A stretch of DNA of 25,717 bases. Source: an uncultured Prevotella sp. (GTDB taxonomy: Bacteria; Bacteroidota; Bacteroidia; Bacteroidales; Bacteroidaceae). Positions 8,764-18,155 of the stretch are shown in pieces. The stretch lies in contig CAMZBS010000023.1 in NCBI GenBank assembly GCA_947304695.1, positions 1 to 25,717 of the forward strand, written 5' to 3'. Under the pieces are notes generated by a model, which worked only from the letters and a program-made list of their open reading frames with translations, ran no database searches and had not been told where the DNA came from. The position numbers and the translations under genes were made by a program. Position 1 is the stretch's first letter. The number at the start of each line of letters is the position of its first letter.

Positions 8764-9245
8764 GTAGGACAGTGAATATGATTGCAGCTGTGGCAAGGAA
8801 CGGGGCCATTGGGTTTGAGAACAGGCTGATCTACTGGCTGCCTAACGATTTGAAAAGGTTCAAACAGCTGACCACCGGGCATACAATTGTGATGGGACGA
8901 CGCACGTTTGAGAGTCTGCCCAAGGGCGCACTGCCCAACCGCCGCAACTGCGTGCTGACGAGTACGGTGAAGGAACTGCCTGGCTGTGAGTGCTTTGACA
9001 GCTGGGATGAGTTCATTGCCAGCTGCCGACCTGATGAGGACATCTATATAATAGGTGGGGCCAGCCTCTACCGAAATCTCATTGACAAGGCCGACCGGCT
9101 GTGTCTGACCGAGATTGACGACGTGCCTGAACAGGCCGATACTTTCTTCCCGGACTACAGCCAGTGGCATGAGGTGAGCCGCGAGGAACATGACACCGAC
9201 GAACGGCACCACTACCGCTATGCCTTCGTGGACTACGAGCGATGA
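8760..9245 (+). CDS. folA: Dihydrofolate reductase
   Basis: Reduces dihydrofolate to tetrahydrofolate with NADPH, regenerating the cofactor used by the neighbouring ThyA. Length 161 aa, normal for chromosomal DHFR. Motifs: [14 protein letters not shown] at the N-terminus, catalytic acid Asp30 in [19 protein letters not shown] (NADPH site), [10 protein letters not shown], and [12 protein letters not shown]. The residues before LPND are Tyr-Trp (YWLPND) where E. coli has Trp-Asn (PWNLPAD), which I believe is usual for Bacteroidales enzymes. The ATG at 8760 is chosen for its 4-nt ATGA overlap with thyA; an ATG at 8778 is a shorter alternative. The operon ends at the terminator near 9280. Confidence 0.95.
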   Translation: MSRTVNMIAAVARNGAIGFENRLIYWLPNDLKRFKQLTTGHTIVMGRRTFESLPKGALPNRRNCVLTSTVKELPGCECFDSWDEFIASCRPDEDIYIIGGASLYRNLIDKADRLCLTEIDDVPEQADTFFPDYSQWHEVSREEHDTDERHHYRYAFVDYER

Positions 9246-9279
9246 CGGAAAATGCTAAAATGTTACTTTTTTGAAACAT

Positions 9280-9327
9280 AACGCCCTTCAAAAATTACAT
9301 AATCGTAAATTTTGGGGCGTTTTTTTT
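9280..9327 (+). terminator. Rho-independent terminator after folA
   Basis: AACGCCC (9280-9286) pairs with GGGGCGTT (9314-9321), with additional A/T pairing inside (AAAATTAC with GTAAATTT), followed by a run of T to 9327. It is 35 nt past the folA stop. Confidence 0.8.
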
Positions 9328-9345
9328 AAGTTTTTGTTAAATTTG

Positions 9346-9376
9346 TTTGCCATTTGAAAAAAATGCAGTAATTTTG
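9346..9376 (+). promoter_or_regulatory. Bacteroidetes-type promoter of the SusCD operon
   Basis: TTTG at 9346-9349, 19 nt, then TAATTTTG at 9369-9376. This is the housekeeping sigma consensus of the phylum. The expected transcript start near 9382 leaves a 5' leader of roughly 55-60 nt before the ATG at 9440, AT-rich and without a Shine-Dalgarno. Confidence 0.8.
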
Positions 9377-9439
9377 CAGTTCGAATTTGACTCAAGTAGT
9401 AAAAATAACAAAAATAATACGAGTTTAGACAGATTATCT

Positions 9440-12400
9440 ATGGAGAAAAGATTTACTGCCTTTCTGGTCGGACTGCTCCTTTCTATAGGGGTTGCGTTAG
9501 CCCAGAACCAAGTGACAGGAACGGTCGTCTCAGCCGAAGACGGTGAGCCTGTGATTGGTGCCTCTGTTTTTGTGCAGGGCACCAAGACCGGCACCACGAC
9601 CAACCTTGACGGTAAGTTTAGCATCAGCGTGCCCAACGGCAAGAAGCTGGTTATCAGTTCGATTGGCATGAACACTGTGACTGTGACAGCCAAGAACGGA
9701 ATGAAAGTGACGATGACGACCAATACGGCCCAGGTAGGCGAAGTCGTCGTGACAGGTATGCAGAAGATGGACAAGCGCCTCTTCACCGGTGCAACCACGA
9801 AGATTGATGCAGAGTCGGCCAAGATTGACGGTGTGGCCGATATCAGCCGCTCGCTCGAAGGCCGTGTGGCCGGTGTGAGCGTGCAGAACGTGTCGGGTAC
9901 CTTTGGTACGGCCCCGAAGATCCGCGTGCGCGGTGCCACTTCTATCTACGGTGCATCGAAGCCCCTTTGGGTGGTTGACGGTGTGATCATGGAAGATGTG
10001 GTTGAGGTCGATGCCGATGCCCTGTCGTCGGGTGATGCCGAGACGCTGATCTCGAGTGCCATTGCCGGTCTGAATGCCGATGATATCGAGTCGTTCCAGA
10101 TTCTGAAGGACGGCTCGGCCACTTCTATCTATGGTGCGCGCGCCATGTCGGGTGTGATTGTCGTGACCACGAAGCGTGGTAAGGCCGGTACCACCCGCAT
10201 CAACTACACGGGTGAATACACCATGCGTCTGAAGCCCAGCTACAGCCAGTTCAACATCATGAACTCGCAGGAGCAGATGAGTGTCTACAACGAGATGTAC
10301 AACGATGGTTTCCTGACCTTCTCCGGTACTTATCGCAACAGTGAGAGCGGTGTCTACGGCAAGATGTACCAGCTGATGAACACCTACGACGCAGCTACGG
10401 GCACCTTCCTGCTGCCTAACACGACTGAAGGCATGTACAACTATCTGCGCGAAGCTGAGTACCGCAATACCGACTGGTTCGACGAGCTGTTCAGTCAGAG
10501 TATCTCGATGAATCACTCTGTGTCCATGTCGTCGGGTACGGAGAAAGCCCAGTACTACACGTCGTTCAGTATCATGAGTGACCCGGGATGGACGGAGCGC
10601 AGCAAGGTGCAGCGTTACACGGCTAACATCAACGCCTTGTACAACATCTCGAAGAAAGTGTCGCTGAACCTTATCGGCAATGCCGCCTACCGTAAGCAGG
10701 AGGCTCCGGGTACGACCAACCAGAGCGTCGACGTGGTGTCGGGCGAGGTGAGCCGTGACTTCGACATCAACCCCTATTCCTACGCTATCAACTCGTCGCG
10801 TACGCTTGATCCGAATACCTTCTATACGCGTAACTACGCCCCCTTCAACATTCACCATGAGCTGGCTAACAACTACATGGAGTATGACATTGTGAACCTG
10901 AAGTTCCAGGGCGAACTGAAGTACAAGCCCATCCGACAGGTGGAACTGGCTGCGCTGGCTGCCTATAGCTTCACTACCACCACGCGTAATCACCAGATTA
11001 CGGAGGAGTCGAACCAGGCCATGGCTTTCCGTGCCATGGACGATGCTACCATGCGCGATGCCAACCCCTTCCTGTATCAGGATCCTGACCAGCCCAACTC
11101 GCTGAAGTACTCCGTACTGCCTGAGGGCGGCTTCTATCGTGAGTACAAGAACAAGATGAACAGCACGAACTTCCGTGCCACGGCCAGCTACAACGACGTG
11201 TACGGTGCCAACGAGCAGCACATTGTGAATGCCTTCGGTGGTATGGAAATCAATGATATTACCCGTGTGGCCACCGCTTTCGACGGTGTGGGCATGCAGT
11301 ACAACATGGGTATGCTGGGTGCCTACGACTACCACTACTTCAAGCAGGCCAGCGAGGAGAACGCCATGTACTATGGCGTGGCCAATACCTACTCTCGCGA
11401 CGTGTCGTTCTTCGCCACGGGAACCTATTCTTGGAAAGGCCGCTATACCATCAACGGCACCACCCGCTACGAGGGCAGCAACCGTTTGGGACGCGCCCGT
11501 TCGGCCCGCTGGCTGCCCACGTGGAACATCTCGGGAGCCTGGAATGCTCATGAGGAGCCTTGGTTTGAGAATACGTTCAAGAATGTCTTGACCCACGCCA
11601 CGCTGAAAGCCTCTTACTCGCTGACCGGTGACCAGCCTGCAGCCAACAACGCACAGGTCATCATCATGAGCACCAACCCCTGGCGTCCGTTTGCCAGCGA
11701 CAAGGAGACAGCACTGGAGATCCAGCAGTTCGCCAATCCCGACCTGACCTACGAGAAGAAGCACGAGCTGAACCTGGGCATCGATTTGGGCCTGCTGAAC
11801 AACCGCATTAATGTTACCTTCGACTGGTGGATGCGTAACAACTACGACCTGATTGGTCCTCGCACCACGACGGGTGTGGGCGGTGCCATCACGAAGTATG
11901 CCAACGTGGCCTCGATGAAGTCGCACGGTGAGGAGTTCTCTATCTCTTCGAAGAACCTTGTAGGTGATTTCCAGTGGAGCACCGACTTCATCTTCTCGCA
12001 CAACAAGACTGAGGTGACCGACCTCGACTCGCGCAGTGCCATCTACCAAATGATCACCAACGGCGGCTTCACCATGGTGGGCTATCCCTACCGTGCTCTC
12101 TTCTCCATCGACTTCCGTGGTCTGAACGAGAGCGGTCTGCCCACGTTCATCAATGAAAATGGCGAGCTGACCACCAGCGACCACAACTTCCAGAGCTATG
12201 TGCTTGACCACCTGATCTATGAGGGACCGACCGATCCCACCATCACGGGTTCGCTGGGCAACACCTTCAGCTACAAAGGTTGGCACCTGAATGTCTTTGC
12301 TTCCTATTCGTTTGGCAATGTGGTGCGTCTCGATCCCGCCTTCCACTCTTCTTATAGCGACCTCGACGCCATGCCGAAGGAGTTCAAGGAGCGCTGGGTG

Positions 12401-12751
12401 ATGAGCGGCGATGAGGCTCACACCGACATTCCCGTCATTGCCGACCGCCGCATGATTCAGGCTGACCCGTACATCAGCTATGCCTACAATGCCTACAACT
12501 ACTCGACGGCCCGCACAGCCAAAGGCGATTTCATCCGCATGAAGGAGATCTCGCTGGCCTATGACTTCCCCCGTTCGTGGATTGAGTTCCTGGGCCTGGC
12601 CACACTGAACGCCAAGCTGCAGGCCACCAACCTGTTCCTCATCTACTCCGACAGCAAACTCAACGGACAGGATCCTGAGTTCTTCAACACCGGTGGTGTG
12701 GCAGTGCCCATGGCCCGCCAGTTCACCTTCACCCTGCGTGTTGGCTTGTAA
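9440..12751 (+). CDS. SusC/RagA-family TonB-dependent outer-membrane transporter
   Basis: 1,103-aa outer-membrane barrel that imports a substrate captured by its SusD partner, energised by TonB/ExbBD. Signal peptide residues 1-22 (ending LAQ). Residues about 25-90 form the CarboxypepD_reg-like N-terminal domain (VTGTVVSAEDGEPVIGASV, TNLDGKFSISVP). A TonB-box-like EVVVTGM precedes the plug domain (about 105-245) with SusC hallmarks RVAGVSVQNVSGTFG, KIRVRGATSIYG, LWVVDGVIM and ILKDGSATSIYGARAMSGVI. The rest is the beta-barrel, ending in the short aromatic/hydrophobic strand FTFTLRVGL. The ATG at 9440 is chosen from the signal peptide and the promoter; upstream in-frame codons fall in the promoter. 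It is the first gene of a five-gene operon (gap to SusD 37 nt). Substrate is not shown directly; neighbouring peptidase-like genes suggest peptides rather than glycans. Confidence 0.95.
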   Translation: MEKRFTAFLVGLLLSIGVALAQNQVTGTVVSAEDGEPVIGASVFVQGTKTGTTTNLDGKFSISVPNGKKLVISSIGMNTVTVTAKNGMKVTMTTNTAQVGEVVVTGMQKMDKRLFTGATTKIDAESAKIDGVADISRSLEGRVAGVSVQNVSGTFGTAPKIRVRGATSIYGASKPLWVVDGVIMEDVVEVDADALSSGDAETLISSAIAGLNADDIESFQILKDGSATSIYGARAMSGVIVVTTKRGKAGTTRINYTGEYTMRLKPSYSQFNIMNSQEQMSVYNEMYNDGFLTFSGTYRNSESGVYGKMYQLMNTYDAATGTFLLPNTTEGMYNYLREAEYRNTDWFDELFSQSISMNHSVSMSSGTEKAQYYTSFSIMSDPGWTERSKVQRYTANINALYNISKKVSLNLIGNAAYRKQEAPGTTNQSVDVVSGEVSRDFDINPYSYAINSSRTLDPNTFYTRNYAPFNIHHELANNYMEYDIVNLKFQGELKYKPIRQVELAALAAYSFTTTTRNHQITEESNQAMAFRAMDDATMRDANPFLYQDPDQPNSLKYSVLPEGGFYREYKNKMNSTNFRATASYNDVYGANEQHIVNAFGGMEINDITRVATAFDGVGMQYNMGMLGAYDYHYFKQASEENAMYYGVANTYSRDVSFFATGTYSWKGRYTINGTTRYEGSNRLGRARSARWLPTWNISGAWNAHEEPWFENTFKNVLTHATLKASYSLTGDQPAANNAQVIIMSTNPWRPFASDKETALEIQQFANPDLTYEKKHELNLGIDLGLLNNRINVTFDWWMRNNYDLIGPRTTTGVGGAITKYANVASMKSHGEEFSISSKNLVGDFQWSTDFIFSHNKTEVTDLDSRSAIYQMITNGGFTMVGYPYRALFSIDFRGLNESGLPTFINENGELTTSDHNFQSYVLDHLIYEGPTDPTITGSLGNTFSYKGWHLNVFASYSFGNVVRLDPAFHSSYSDLDAMPKEFKERWVMSGDEAHTDIPVIADRRMIQADPYISYAYNAYNYSTARTAKGDFIRMKEISLAYDFPRSWIEFLGLATLNAKLQATNLFLIYSDSKLNGQDPEFFNTGGVAVPMARQFTFTLRVGL

Positions 12752-12788
12752 TCATTTTCCCACTAAACGAAACAGAAAAATCAGCAAT

Positions 12789-14396
12789 ATGACAGCAACA
12801 ATATATAATAAGGTGAAGCACTGGGCACCAGCAGTCCTGATGGTACTGGCCATGACCTCCTGCGACGAATACCTTGACAAACTGCCCGATGACCGTGCTA
12901 CGCTTGACACACCGGACAAGATTACCAAGCTCATCACCACGGCCTATCCTGAGACGAGCATCATCCTGATGTCGGAAATCATGTCGGACAACGTAACCGA
13001 CAATGGCACCAAGTATGGCACGCTGCCACAGGTGGATGAGATGTATCGTTTCAAAGATATTACCACGGAGAGCAACGACTGCCCCCGCAACCTGTGGAAC
13101 GGCTACTATCGTGCTGTGGCCACAGCCAACCAGGCACTCGAAGCCATTCGCGACATGGGTTCTCCCAAAAGTATGGATGCTCAGCGTGGCGAGGCTATGC
13201 TGTGCCGTGCCTTTGGCATGTTCCAGATGGCCAATGTGTTCTGCATGGCCTACGACCCATCCAAGGCCGACAGCTACCTGGGGCTGCCCTATCCGCTGGA
13301 ACCAGAAAAGTCGGTAGACACACACTACGAACGTGGCACGCTGGCCGAACTCTATAAGCACATCAGCGACGACATCGAAGAGGCACTGCCCTTGATCAAC
13401 GATGCCATCTATTCCGTGCCCAAGTATCACTTCAACACAAAGGCTGCTTATGCCTTTGCCACCCGTTTCTATCTGTATTACCAGAAATGGGACAAAGCCA
13501 TCGAGTGTGCCACCAAGTGTCTGGGCGAAGATCCTTCGGCCTATCTGCGTGTACGTGCACCCTACAACATGGCTGCAGGTGTAGAAGATTATTTCAATAT
13601 GTACATCCAGTCGGGCCAGGCATGCAATTTCCTCATGGCTCCTGCCTATTCCATTGCTGCCCGTGTGCTCACATCTGGTTCCTATCTGCGCTATGCCCAC
13701 AACATGACGATTCTGAGCTATGACACCTACTGGGCACAGTCGCCCTGGAATCCCGCTGCTGCCACGTCGCAGCAAACATTGCTGTGGTCGGCTCACAGCC
13801 TCTATGGCAACAACAACTTTATATTGGAGCCCAAACTGGAAGAGGTGTTCGAATACACAGACAAGGTCAACGGCATTGGCTATATGCACATTGTCGATCC
13901 CCTCTTCACAGGTGACGAAACGTTGCTCTGCCGTGCTGAAGCTTATGCGATGAGTGGCCAGTATGAAAAGGCTTTGCAGGACATGAACTACTGGGCCAAG
14001 GCCAATCTGGAAGAAAAGTATGGCAACACTGTTCGCAGGGACTTTACCCAGGAGGGGGTCAATGCTTTCATGGATGCTATTCGCTATGCTGCCGTGCACC
14101 CCGAGAGCGACTTTGAGCGCAGCATCAAGAAGACGCTGCATCCGCAGGGCTTCACCGTTGAATCGGGCAATCAGGAAAATCTTGTCCAACTTATTCTCTA
14201 CATGCGCCGTGTAAACAATATGTTCCAGGGACTTCGTTTCATGGATGTGAAGCGCTACGGCATTGAGTTCGAGCACATCGTAGACAAGGAAGAGCCATAC
14301 ACCTTCACTGCAGGCGACCTGCGTGGCGCTGTTCAGCTGCCCACCGACGTGATTGCAGCAGGTCTGGAGGCCAACCCGCGTGAGAACAAGAGATAA
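12789..14396 (+). CDS. SusD/RagB-family nutrient-binding lipoprotein
   Basis: 535-aa surface lipoprotein that forms the lid of the SusC channel and binds substrate. Lipobox near residue 25 (LAMTSCDEYLD). Features typical of the family: N-terminal CDEYLDKLPDD, the TPR-like helical segments (GYYRAVATANQALEAI, AQRGEAMLCRAFGMFQMAN), LGLPYPLEPEKSV, and a C-terminal region with LCRAEAYAMSGQYEKALQDM. Length is normal for SusD proteins. The ATG at 12789 gives a proper lipoprotein signal; the longer frame from 12693 overlaps susC. It lies 37 nt after susC and 22 nt before the metallohydrolase gene. Confidence 0.93.
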   Translation: MTATIYNKVKHWAPAVLMVLAMTSCDEYLDKLPDDRATLDTPDKITKLITTAYPETSIILMSEIMSDNVTDNGTKYGTLPQVDEMYRFKDITTESNDCPRNLWNGYYRAVATANQALEAIRDMGSPKSMDAQRGEAMLCRAFGMFQMANVFCMAYDPSKADSYLGLPYPLEPEKSVDTHYERGTLAELYKHISDDIEEALPLINDAIYSVPKYHFNTKAAYAFATRFYLYYQKWDKAIECATKCLGEDPSAYLRVRAPYNMAAGVEDYFNMYIQSGQACNFLMAPAYSIAARVLTSGSYLRYAHNMTILSYDTYWAQSPWNPAAATSQQTLLWSAHSLYGNNNFILEPKLEEVFEYTDKVNGIGYMHIVDPLFTGDETLLCRAEAYAMSGQYEKALQDMNYWAKANLEEKYGNTVRRDFTQEGVNAFMDAIRYAAVHPESDFERSIKKTLHPQGFTVESGNQENLVQLILYMRRVNNMFQGLRFMDVKRYGIEFEHIVDKEEPYTFTAGDLRGAVQLPTDVIAAGLEANPRENKR

Positions 14397-14418
14397 TAAC
14401 ACTTAATACGAAAGAAAA

Positions 14419-15348
14419 ATGAGAAAGATATATTATTTCCTTTTTGCCTGCCTCGTTGGCACAGGCCTCGTTGCCTGCAGCAGCGACGATCCGCTGGAGC
14501 CAAGTATCTTCGAGTATGATTCGGAGGAACTCGACTCGTTCGATCTGTGGCTGCAGAAGAACTATACCATTCCCTACAACATTGAGGTGCTCTACCGCTA
14601 TCAGGACTACGAGACCGACCAGACCTACAATGTGGTGCCACCCAAGATGGAGAATGCCATAGCTTTGGCCATCATGATGAAACACATCTGGCTGGAGGCC
14701 TACGAAGAGGCTGTCAGCCGTGAGTTCATCCGCAGCTACAGCCCCCGCATCTTCCAGTTCATCGGCTCGGCTGAGCACCGCAGCGACGGTGCAATCGTGC
14801 TGGGTACGGCAGAAGGTGGCTTGAAGATTACGATGTTCCGACTGAACGCACTCGACATCAACAACCTCTACATCGACAGCATCAGTCCCTTCCCCAACTC
14901 AAACCACGTGCCCCTCGACATGAACTTCTGGTTCTTCCACACCATGCACCACGAGTTCTGCCACATCTTGCAGCAGACCAAGAACTATAGCACTGAGTTC
15001 CAGACCATCTCAGCTGGTAAGTATCACTCAGCCGACTGGATCAACGTGGCCGATGAGGAAGCACCACTCGAAGGCTTTGTCACAGGTTATGGCAGTGGCG
15101 AGGAACGTGAGGACATGGCTGAGATTTATGCTACCTATGTGACCCACACTCCCGAGGCTTGGGAAAAAATCCTGGAAGCTGGTGTGAAGGACGGCGACAC
15201 ATCTGGTCGCGATGCAATCGTTAAGAAACTGGACATCATGAAGAAATATTTCCGCGACTCATGGGGCTTCGAGATGGACACCCTGCGCAAGGTGGTGCTG
15301 CGCCGAAGCAAAGAGATTGAGACCCTGGATTTAAGGACACTGAAATAA
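14419..15348 (+). CDS. Substrate-import-associated zinc metallohydrolase lipoprotein (HExxH)
   Basis: 309-aa lipoprotein with signal and lipobox (LVACSSDD, Cys20). The core motif HHEFCHILQQ gives HExxH at residues 178-182, a zincin active site; EEREDMAEIY at about 228-237 is a plausible source of the third zinc ligand. Size, lipobox, HExxH and position behind SusC/SusD match the family known as substrate import-associated zinc metallohydrolase lipoprotein (TIGR04549). The likely role is cleavage of peptides or proteins at the cell surface before uptake; substrate is unproven. It lies 22 nt from both SusD and the DUF4302-like gene, so it is in the operon. Confidence 0.85.
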   Translation: MRKIYYFLFACLVGTGLVACSSDDPLEPSIFEYDSEELDSFDLWLQKNYTIPYNIEVLYRYQDYETDQTYNVVPPKMENAIALAIMMKHIWLEAYEEAVSREFIRSYSPRIFQFIGSAEHRSDGAIVLGTAEGGLKITMFRLNALDINNLYIDSISPFPNSNHVPLDMNFWFFHTMHHEFCHILQQTKNYSTEFQTISAGKYHSADWINVADEEAPLEGFVTGYGSGEEREDMAEIYATYVTHTPEAWEKILEAGVKDGDTSGRDAIVKKLDIMKKYFRDSWGFEMDTLRKVVLRRSKEIETLDLRTLK

Positions 15349-15355
15349 ATTTGTT

Positions 15356-15361
15356 AGGAGG
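15356..15361 (+). promoter_or_regulatory. Strong Shine-Dalgarno (AGGAGG) before the DUF4302-like gene
   Basis: AGGAGG lies 9 nt before the ATG at 15371. It stands out because other starts in this window lack a recognisable Shine-Dalgarno, as is usual in Bacteroidetes. It supports this start. Confidence 0.6.
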
Positions 15362-15370
15362 AAACAAGAC

Positions 15371-16735
15371 ATGAAGAAACTATTAAGCATGCTGCTGATG
15401 ATGAGTGCTTTGCTGGCATATACTGGCTGCGACGACGATGACGACGTGGTAGACCCGTCGTTGCGCACCGGCCAGACCATCGGCAATTATACCAACGTAC
15501 TCACCAGCGCCCCCAATGGCTGGGCCATGGCCTTCTATGGCAACACCGACTTTGGTGGGGTGAACGTGCTGGTTAAGTTTGACAAGAATCATAAAGTGAC
15601 TGTGGCCAACGAGAAGTTTGCCAGTGATACCACAGCCGTGACCCACTACAAACTGGAGCAGAGCAACGGCATTGTGCTCTCGTTCGACGAGTATTGTGAA
15701 CTGATTCACTATTTCTCCGACCCAGTGAATCCCGACGGATTTGGCTCTGGCACCGCCGACGGATTTGGTGGTGACTTGGAGTTCCGCATCCTTTCTGCCA
15801 CTCCCGACAGGATTCTTCTCACCGGTAAGAAGCATGGTTCTCGCGTGGTGATGACCCCGCTTGAGGATGGTGTCAACTGGAAACAGTATCTGGACGACTG
15901 CGCTACCGTGAGCAAGGTGATGCAGAACGGTGCCTTCCACATGGTGTCGGGTACTGACAGCCTCACGTTGCGTGGTAACAAGCGCAACCGCTGTTTCACC
16001 TACTATACTTACGACGAGGAAGACAGCTCCCGTGTGACTAACCTTGCTCCGTTCATCGTTACCCCGAAGGGTCTTACGTTCTACGACGAGTTTGAGTTTG
16101 CAGGACAGAAAGTTAGGGGCTACGACTATGCTCCTGGCACTGAGGAGTTCGTTCAGACCGATGGCGGCAGCACCGTTCTGAGTAAGTTCGTTCCCAACCT
16201 GAACGAGCAGCTGGTTGAAGGCAATTGGTTCATCAGTGAAAGCGGACTGGGCAATCGTGCCAAGACCTACTGGAGAACATTCCGCACTGCGTTGATGAAT
16301 CTTAAAGATGGTAATGGTAATGATGCAGGCTGTTATATCTTTTACGCTGTAGTTGGAACATGGCGTAAGCATTTTGGCTTGACTATTGGCCCGGTTGAGA
16401 AGAGCGAACCCTCAGGTGTTTATATTACTGAGGCTTACTTCGACTATGAACTCATTGGTACAGATCAGATCCGTATGTGGTTTAATGGCGAATACGACGA
16501 AATTGGCAATGGTGAATATTTTGCTGAGTCTTGTAAACTCGACTATGCCATCTTCCCCTTTGGTGGTCGTGGATTGACTTCAGCAAAGACATTCAAACTT
16601 GAGACTGACAATCTGAAAGAACCCACCTATATAAAGTTAATTGACCAGGGCGACAAGAACAATGTCATCACGCTCTCGGCTGAAGAGGTTAGATGGCCAT
16701 TTGGTGACATTCCTGAGTGGTATAAAGAAAATTAA
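15371..16735 (+). CDS. DUF4302-like lipoprotein of the SusCD operon
   Basis: 454-aa lipoprotein with lipobox TGCDDDDD (Cys20 or adjacent). The N-terminal part (GNYTNVLTSAPNGWAMAFYG, then VLVKFDKNHKVTVANEKF) resembles the DUF4302 family found next to SusC/SusD and the metallohydrolase lipoprotein. No catalytic motif is seen, and it probably serves as an accessory surface lipoprotein for binding or processing the same substrate. From about codon 310 (position 16300 on) the base composition drops from roughly 50% GC to about 42%, with A/T-ending codons, unlike the first two thirds. That tract continues into the next gene. The family assignment is from memory of the pattern. Confidence 0.75.
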   Translation: MKKLLSMLLMMSALLAYTGCDDDDDVVDPSLRTGQTIGNYTNVLTSAPNGWAMAFYGNTDFGGVNVLVKFDKNHKVTVANEKFASDTTAVTHYKLEQSNGIVLSFDEYCELIHYFSDPVNPDGFGSGTADGFGGDLEFRILSATPDRILLTGKKHGSRVVMTPLEDGVNWKQYLDDCATVSKVMQNGAFHMVSGTDSLTLRGNKRNRCFTYYTYDEEDSSRVTNLAPFIVTPKGLTFYDEFEFAGQKVRGYDYAPGTEEFVQTDGGSTVLSKFVPNLNEQLVEGNWFISESGLGNRAKTYWRTFRTALMNLKDGNGNDAGCYIFYAVVGTWRKHFGLTIGPVEKSEPSGVYITEAYFDYELIGTDQIRMWFNGEYDEIGNGEYFAESCKLDYAIFPFGGRGLTSAKTFKLETDNLKEPTYIKLIDQGDKNNVITLSAEEVRWPFGDIPEWYKEN

Positions 16736-16771
16736 ACAGTACACATTAATAACTAATTAAAATTTTAGCGT

Positions 16772-18118
16772 ATGAAAAAATTTTTACTTGTAGCAACTGC
16801 TATGCTTATTTCGATGAGCGGCATGGCGAAAAGGAGTGATGCTACACCGATGAGCAAGTCTCTTGGCATGAAACTTCCTAAGATGGTAAATGCTAGCGTC
16901 TTTAAATCTGTTGCAGAAAAGTATGCAGCCCAGACCATGTTTTATTCAGGAATGGAACAGAATAAACGTCCAGTATTAAAAGCTGCAAAAAAGGCAGAAG
17001 ACGTTTCGTTTGATGAGCTAATGCCTACGTATGCAGTGGCAAACTACGTATATTCTGATTTGCTTGGTGCCGTATATAAGCCTCTCTATGATGGTGCCAG
17101 TTTCCTTGTGAAAGACGGGAAAGCCTATATGTCTTTTTTCACTGACATTGACTATGTTGAAGGTGTTATAGAAAAGGGTGATAATGCATTTAAAGCACAA
17201 TATGGTGCAGACTCTATTACCTTCACCGTTGTGACTGAGAATTCTGTTGCAGGCGATAAGGCAGGTAACAAATACTACATGGGCTTGGCTACATATGATG
17301 GTACCACTGGTTCACTTGTGCGTAACTCTAAGAAAACGATTGGTGCATATTATTTTGCTGAAGCTCAAGAAATCTACGTTCCCTTGTATTCTTTGGATGA
17401 TTTTGTATGTCTGTTTGCTGAGAATGCAACTGAGCCGGAACTGGGCTATATTGTAGCTAATATTGATGTGATTCCTCAGTCTATTTTAAATGCACGTATT
17501 TCAAAAGGATCATATAAGGCTACAAATACTTCTGGTAAAACTTTGTCAGGAGATGTTGAAATCATGCTTTATGGCTCATATTATGTAAGAGGTTTCAATC
17601 CTGTTCCTTCAATTAAAGATGAATGGGTGGAGTTCAGTATAAGTAAGGATGACGAAAACATGGCCATTGTTGATGAAGACCAGTTAATGGGTCAATTTGA
17701 GTATTATCTTGATGAAACCTATACTGAAACTGCTCCAGTTGCTTTCACTCCTGTTGGTGCATATAGTGATTTCAGCAATTTCACAGAAGATGGTTCTTCA
17801 TCATATTTTGTCACTGATGACGAAATAACAGAGACTACAACGATTGAAAGTACGGGCATGGATATGTATGGCATCTATGGCTACTCTATGAATAGCGATC
17901 TGGCAGGTCCTTGGGCATGGATTTCGGATTTGAGCATTAACATTACCTACGAACCCGCCTATGCTGGTATCAGTAACGCTACTCTTACCAAGGCAACCTC
18001 TACTGAGTACTTCGATCTGCAGGGCCGCAAGGTGAATGGCAAGCAGAAGGGTCTGCTCATCAAGAAGAGCACCCTGAGCGACGGTACCGTGAAGAGCGTG
18101 AAGATGCTGAACAAGTAA
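16772..18118 (+). CDS. Unrecognised secreted protein with C-terminal sorting-like tail
   Basis: 448 aa with a clear signal peptide (MKKFLLVATAMLISMSGMA) and no lipobox. I recognise no domain in the body, which is rich in Tyr, Asp, Ser and Thr and looks like beta-structure (AVYKPLYDGASFLVKDGKAY, AYYFAEAQEIYVPLYSLDDF). The last 35 residues (YFDLQGRKVNGKQKGLLI...KSVKMLNK) match the tail of the repeat protein at 4138-4241 and of the M6 protease, so surface export is inferred. Codon use is strikingly AT-rich through most of the gene (33-43% GC in samples), then returns to about 52% GC in the last 180 nt that encode the tail. It lies 36 nt after the DUF4302-like gene and is followed by a terminator, making it the last gene of the operon. 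Confidence 0.8.
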   Translation: MKKFLLVATAMLISMSGMAKRSDATPMSKSLGMKLPKMVNASVFKSVAEKYAAQTMFYSGMEQNKRPVLKAAKKAEDVSFDELMPTYAVANYVYSDLLGAVYKPLYDGASFLVKDGKAYMSFFTDIDYVEGVIEKGDNAFKAQYGADSITFTVVTENSVAGDKAGNKYYMGLATYDGTTGSLVRNSKKTIGAYYFAEAQEIYVPLYSLDDFVCLFAENATEPELGYIVANIDVIPQSILNARISKGSYKATNTSGKTLSGDVEIMLYGSYYVRGFNPVPSIKDEWVEFSISKDDENMAIVDEDQLMGQFEYYLDETYTETAPVAFTPVGAYSDFSNFTEDGSSSYFVTDDEITETTTIESTGMDMYGIYGYSMNSDLAGPWAWISDLSINITYEPAYAGISNATLTKATSTEYFDLQGRKVNGKQKGLLIKKSTLSDGTVKSVKMLNK

Positions 18119-18155
18119 TCTCACTGCCGGAAATACAGAAAACTAAATAAGTGAC

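Noticed and set aside
9530..12421. 963-aa open frame antisense to the SusC gene
   Set aside because: It lies wholly inside the SusC gene; its translation is His/Val-rich without domains or a start context. Long antisense frames here follow from the codon bias of the sense gene.
12729..14402. 557-aa open frame antisense to SusD
   Set aside because: Same reason: no recognisable motifs, mirrors the sense gene exactly, and no promoter on the minus strand.
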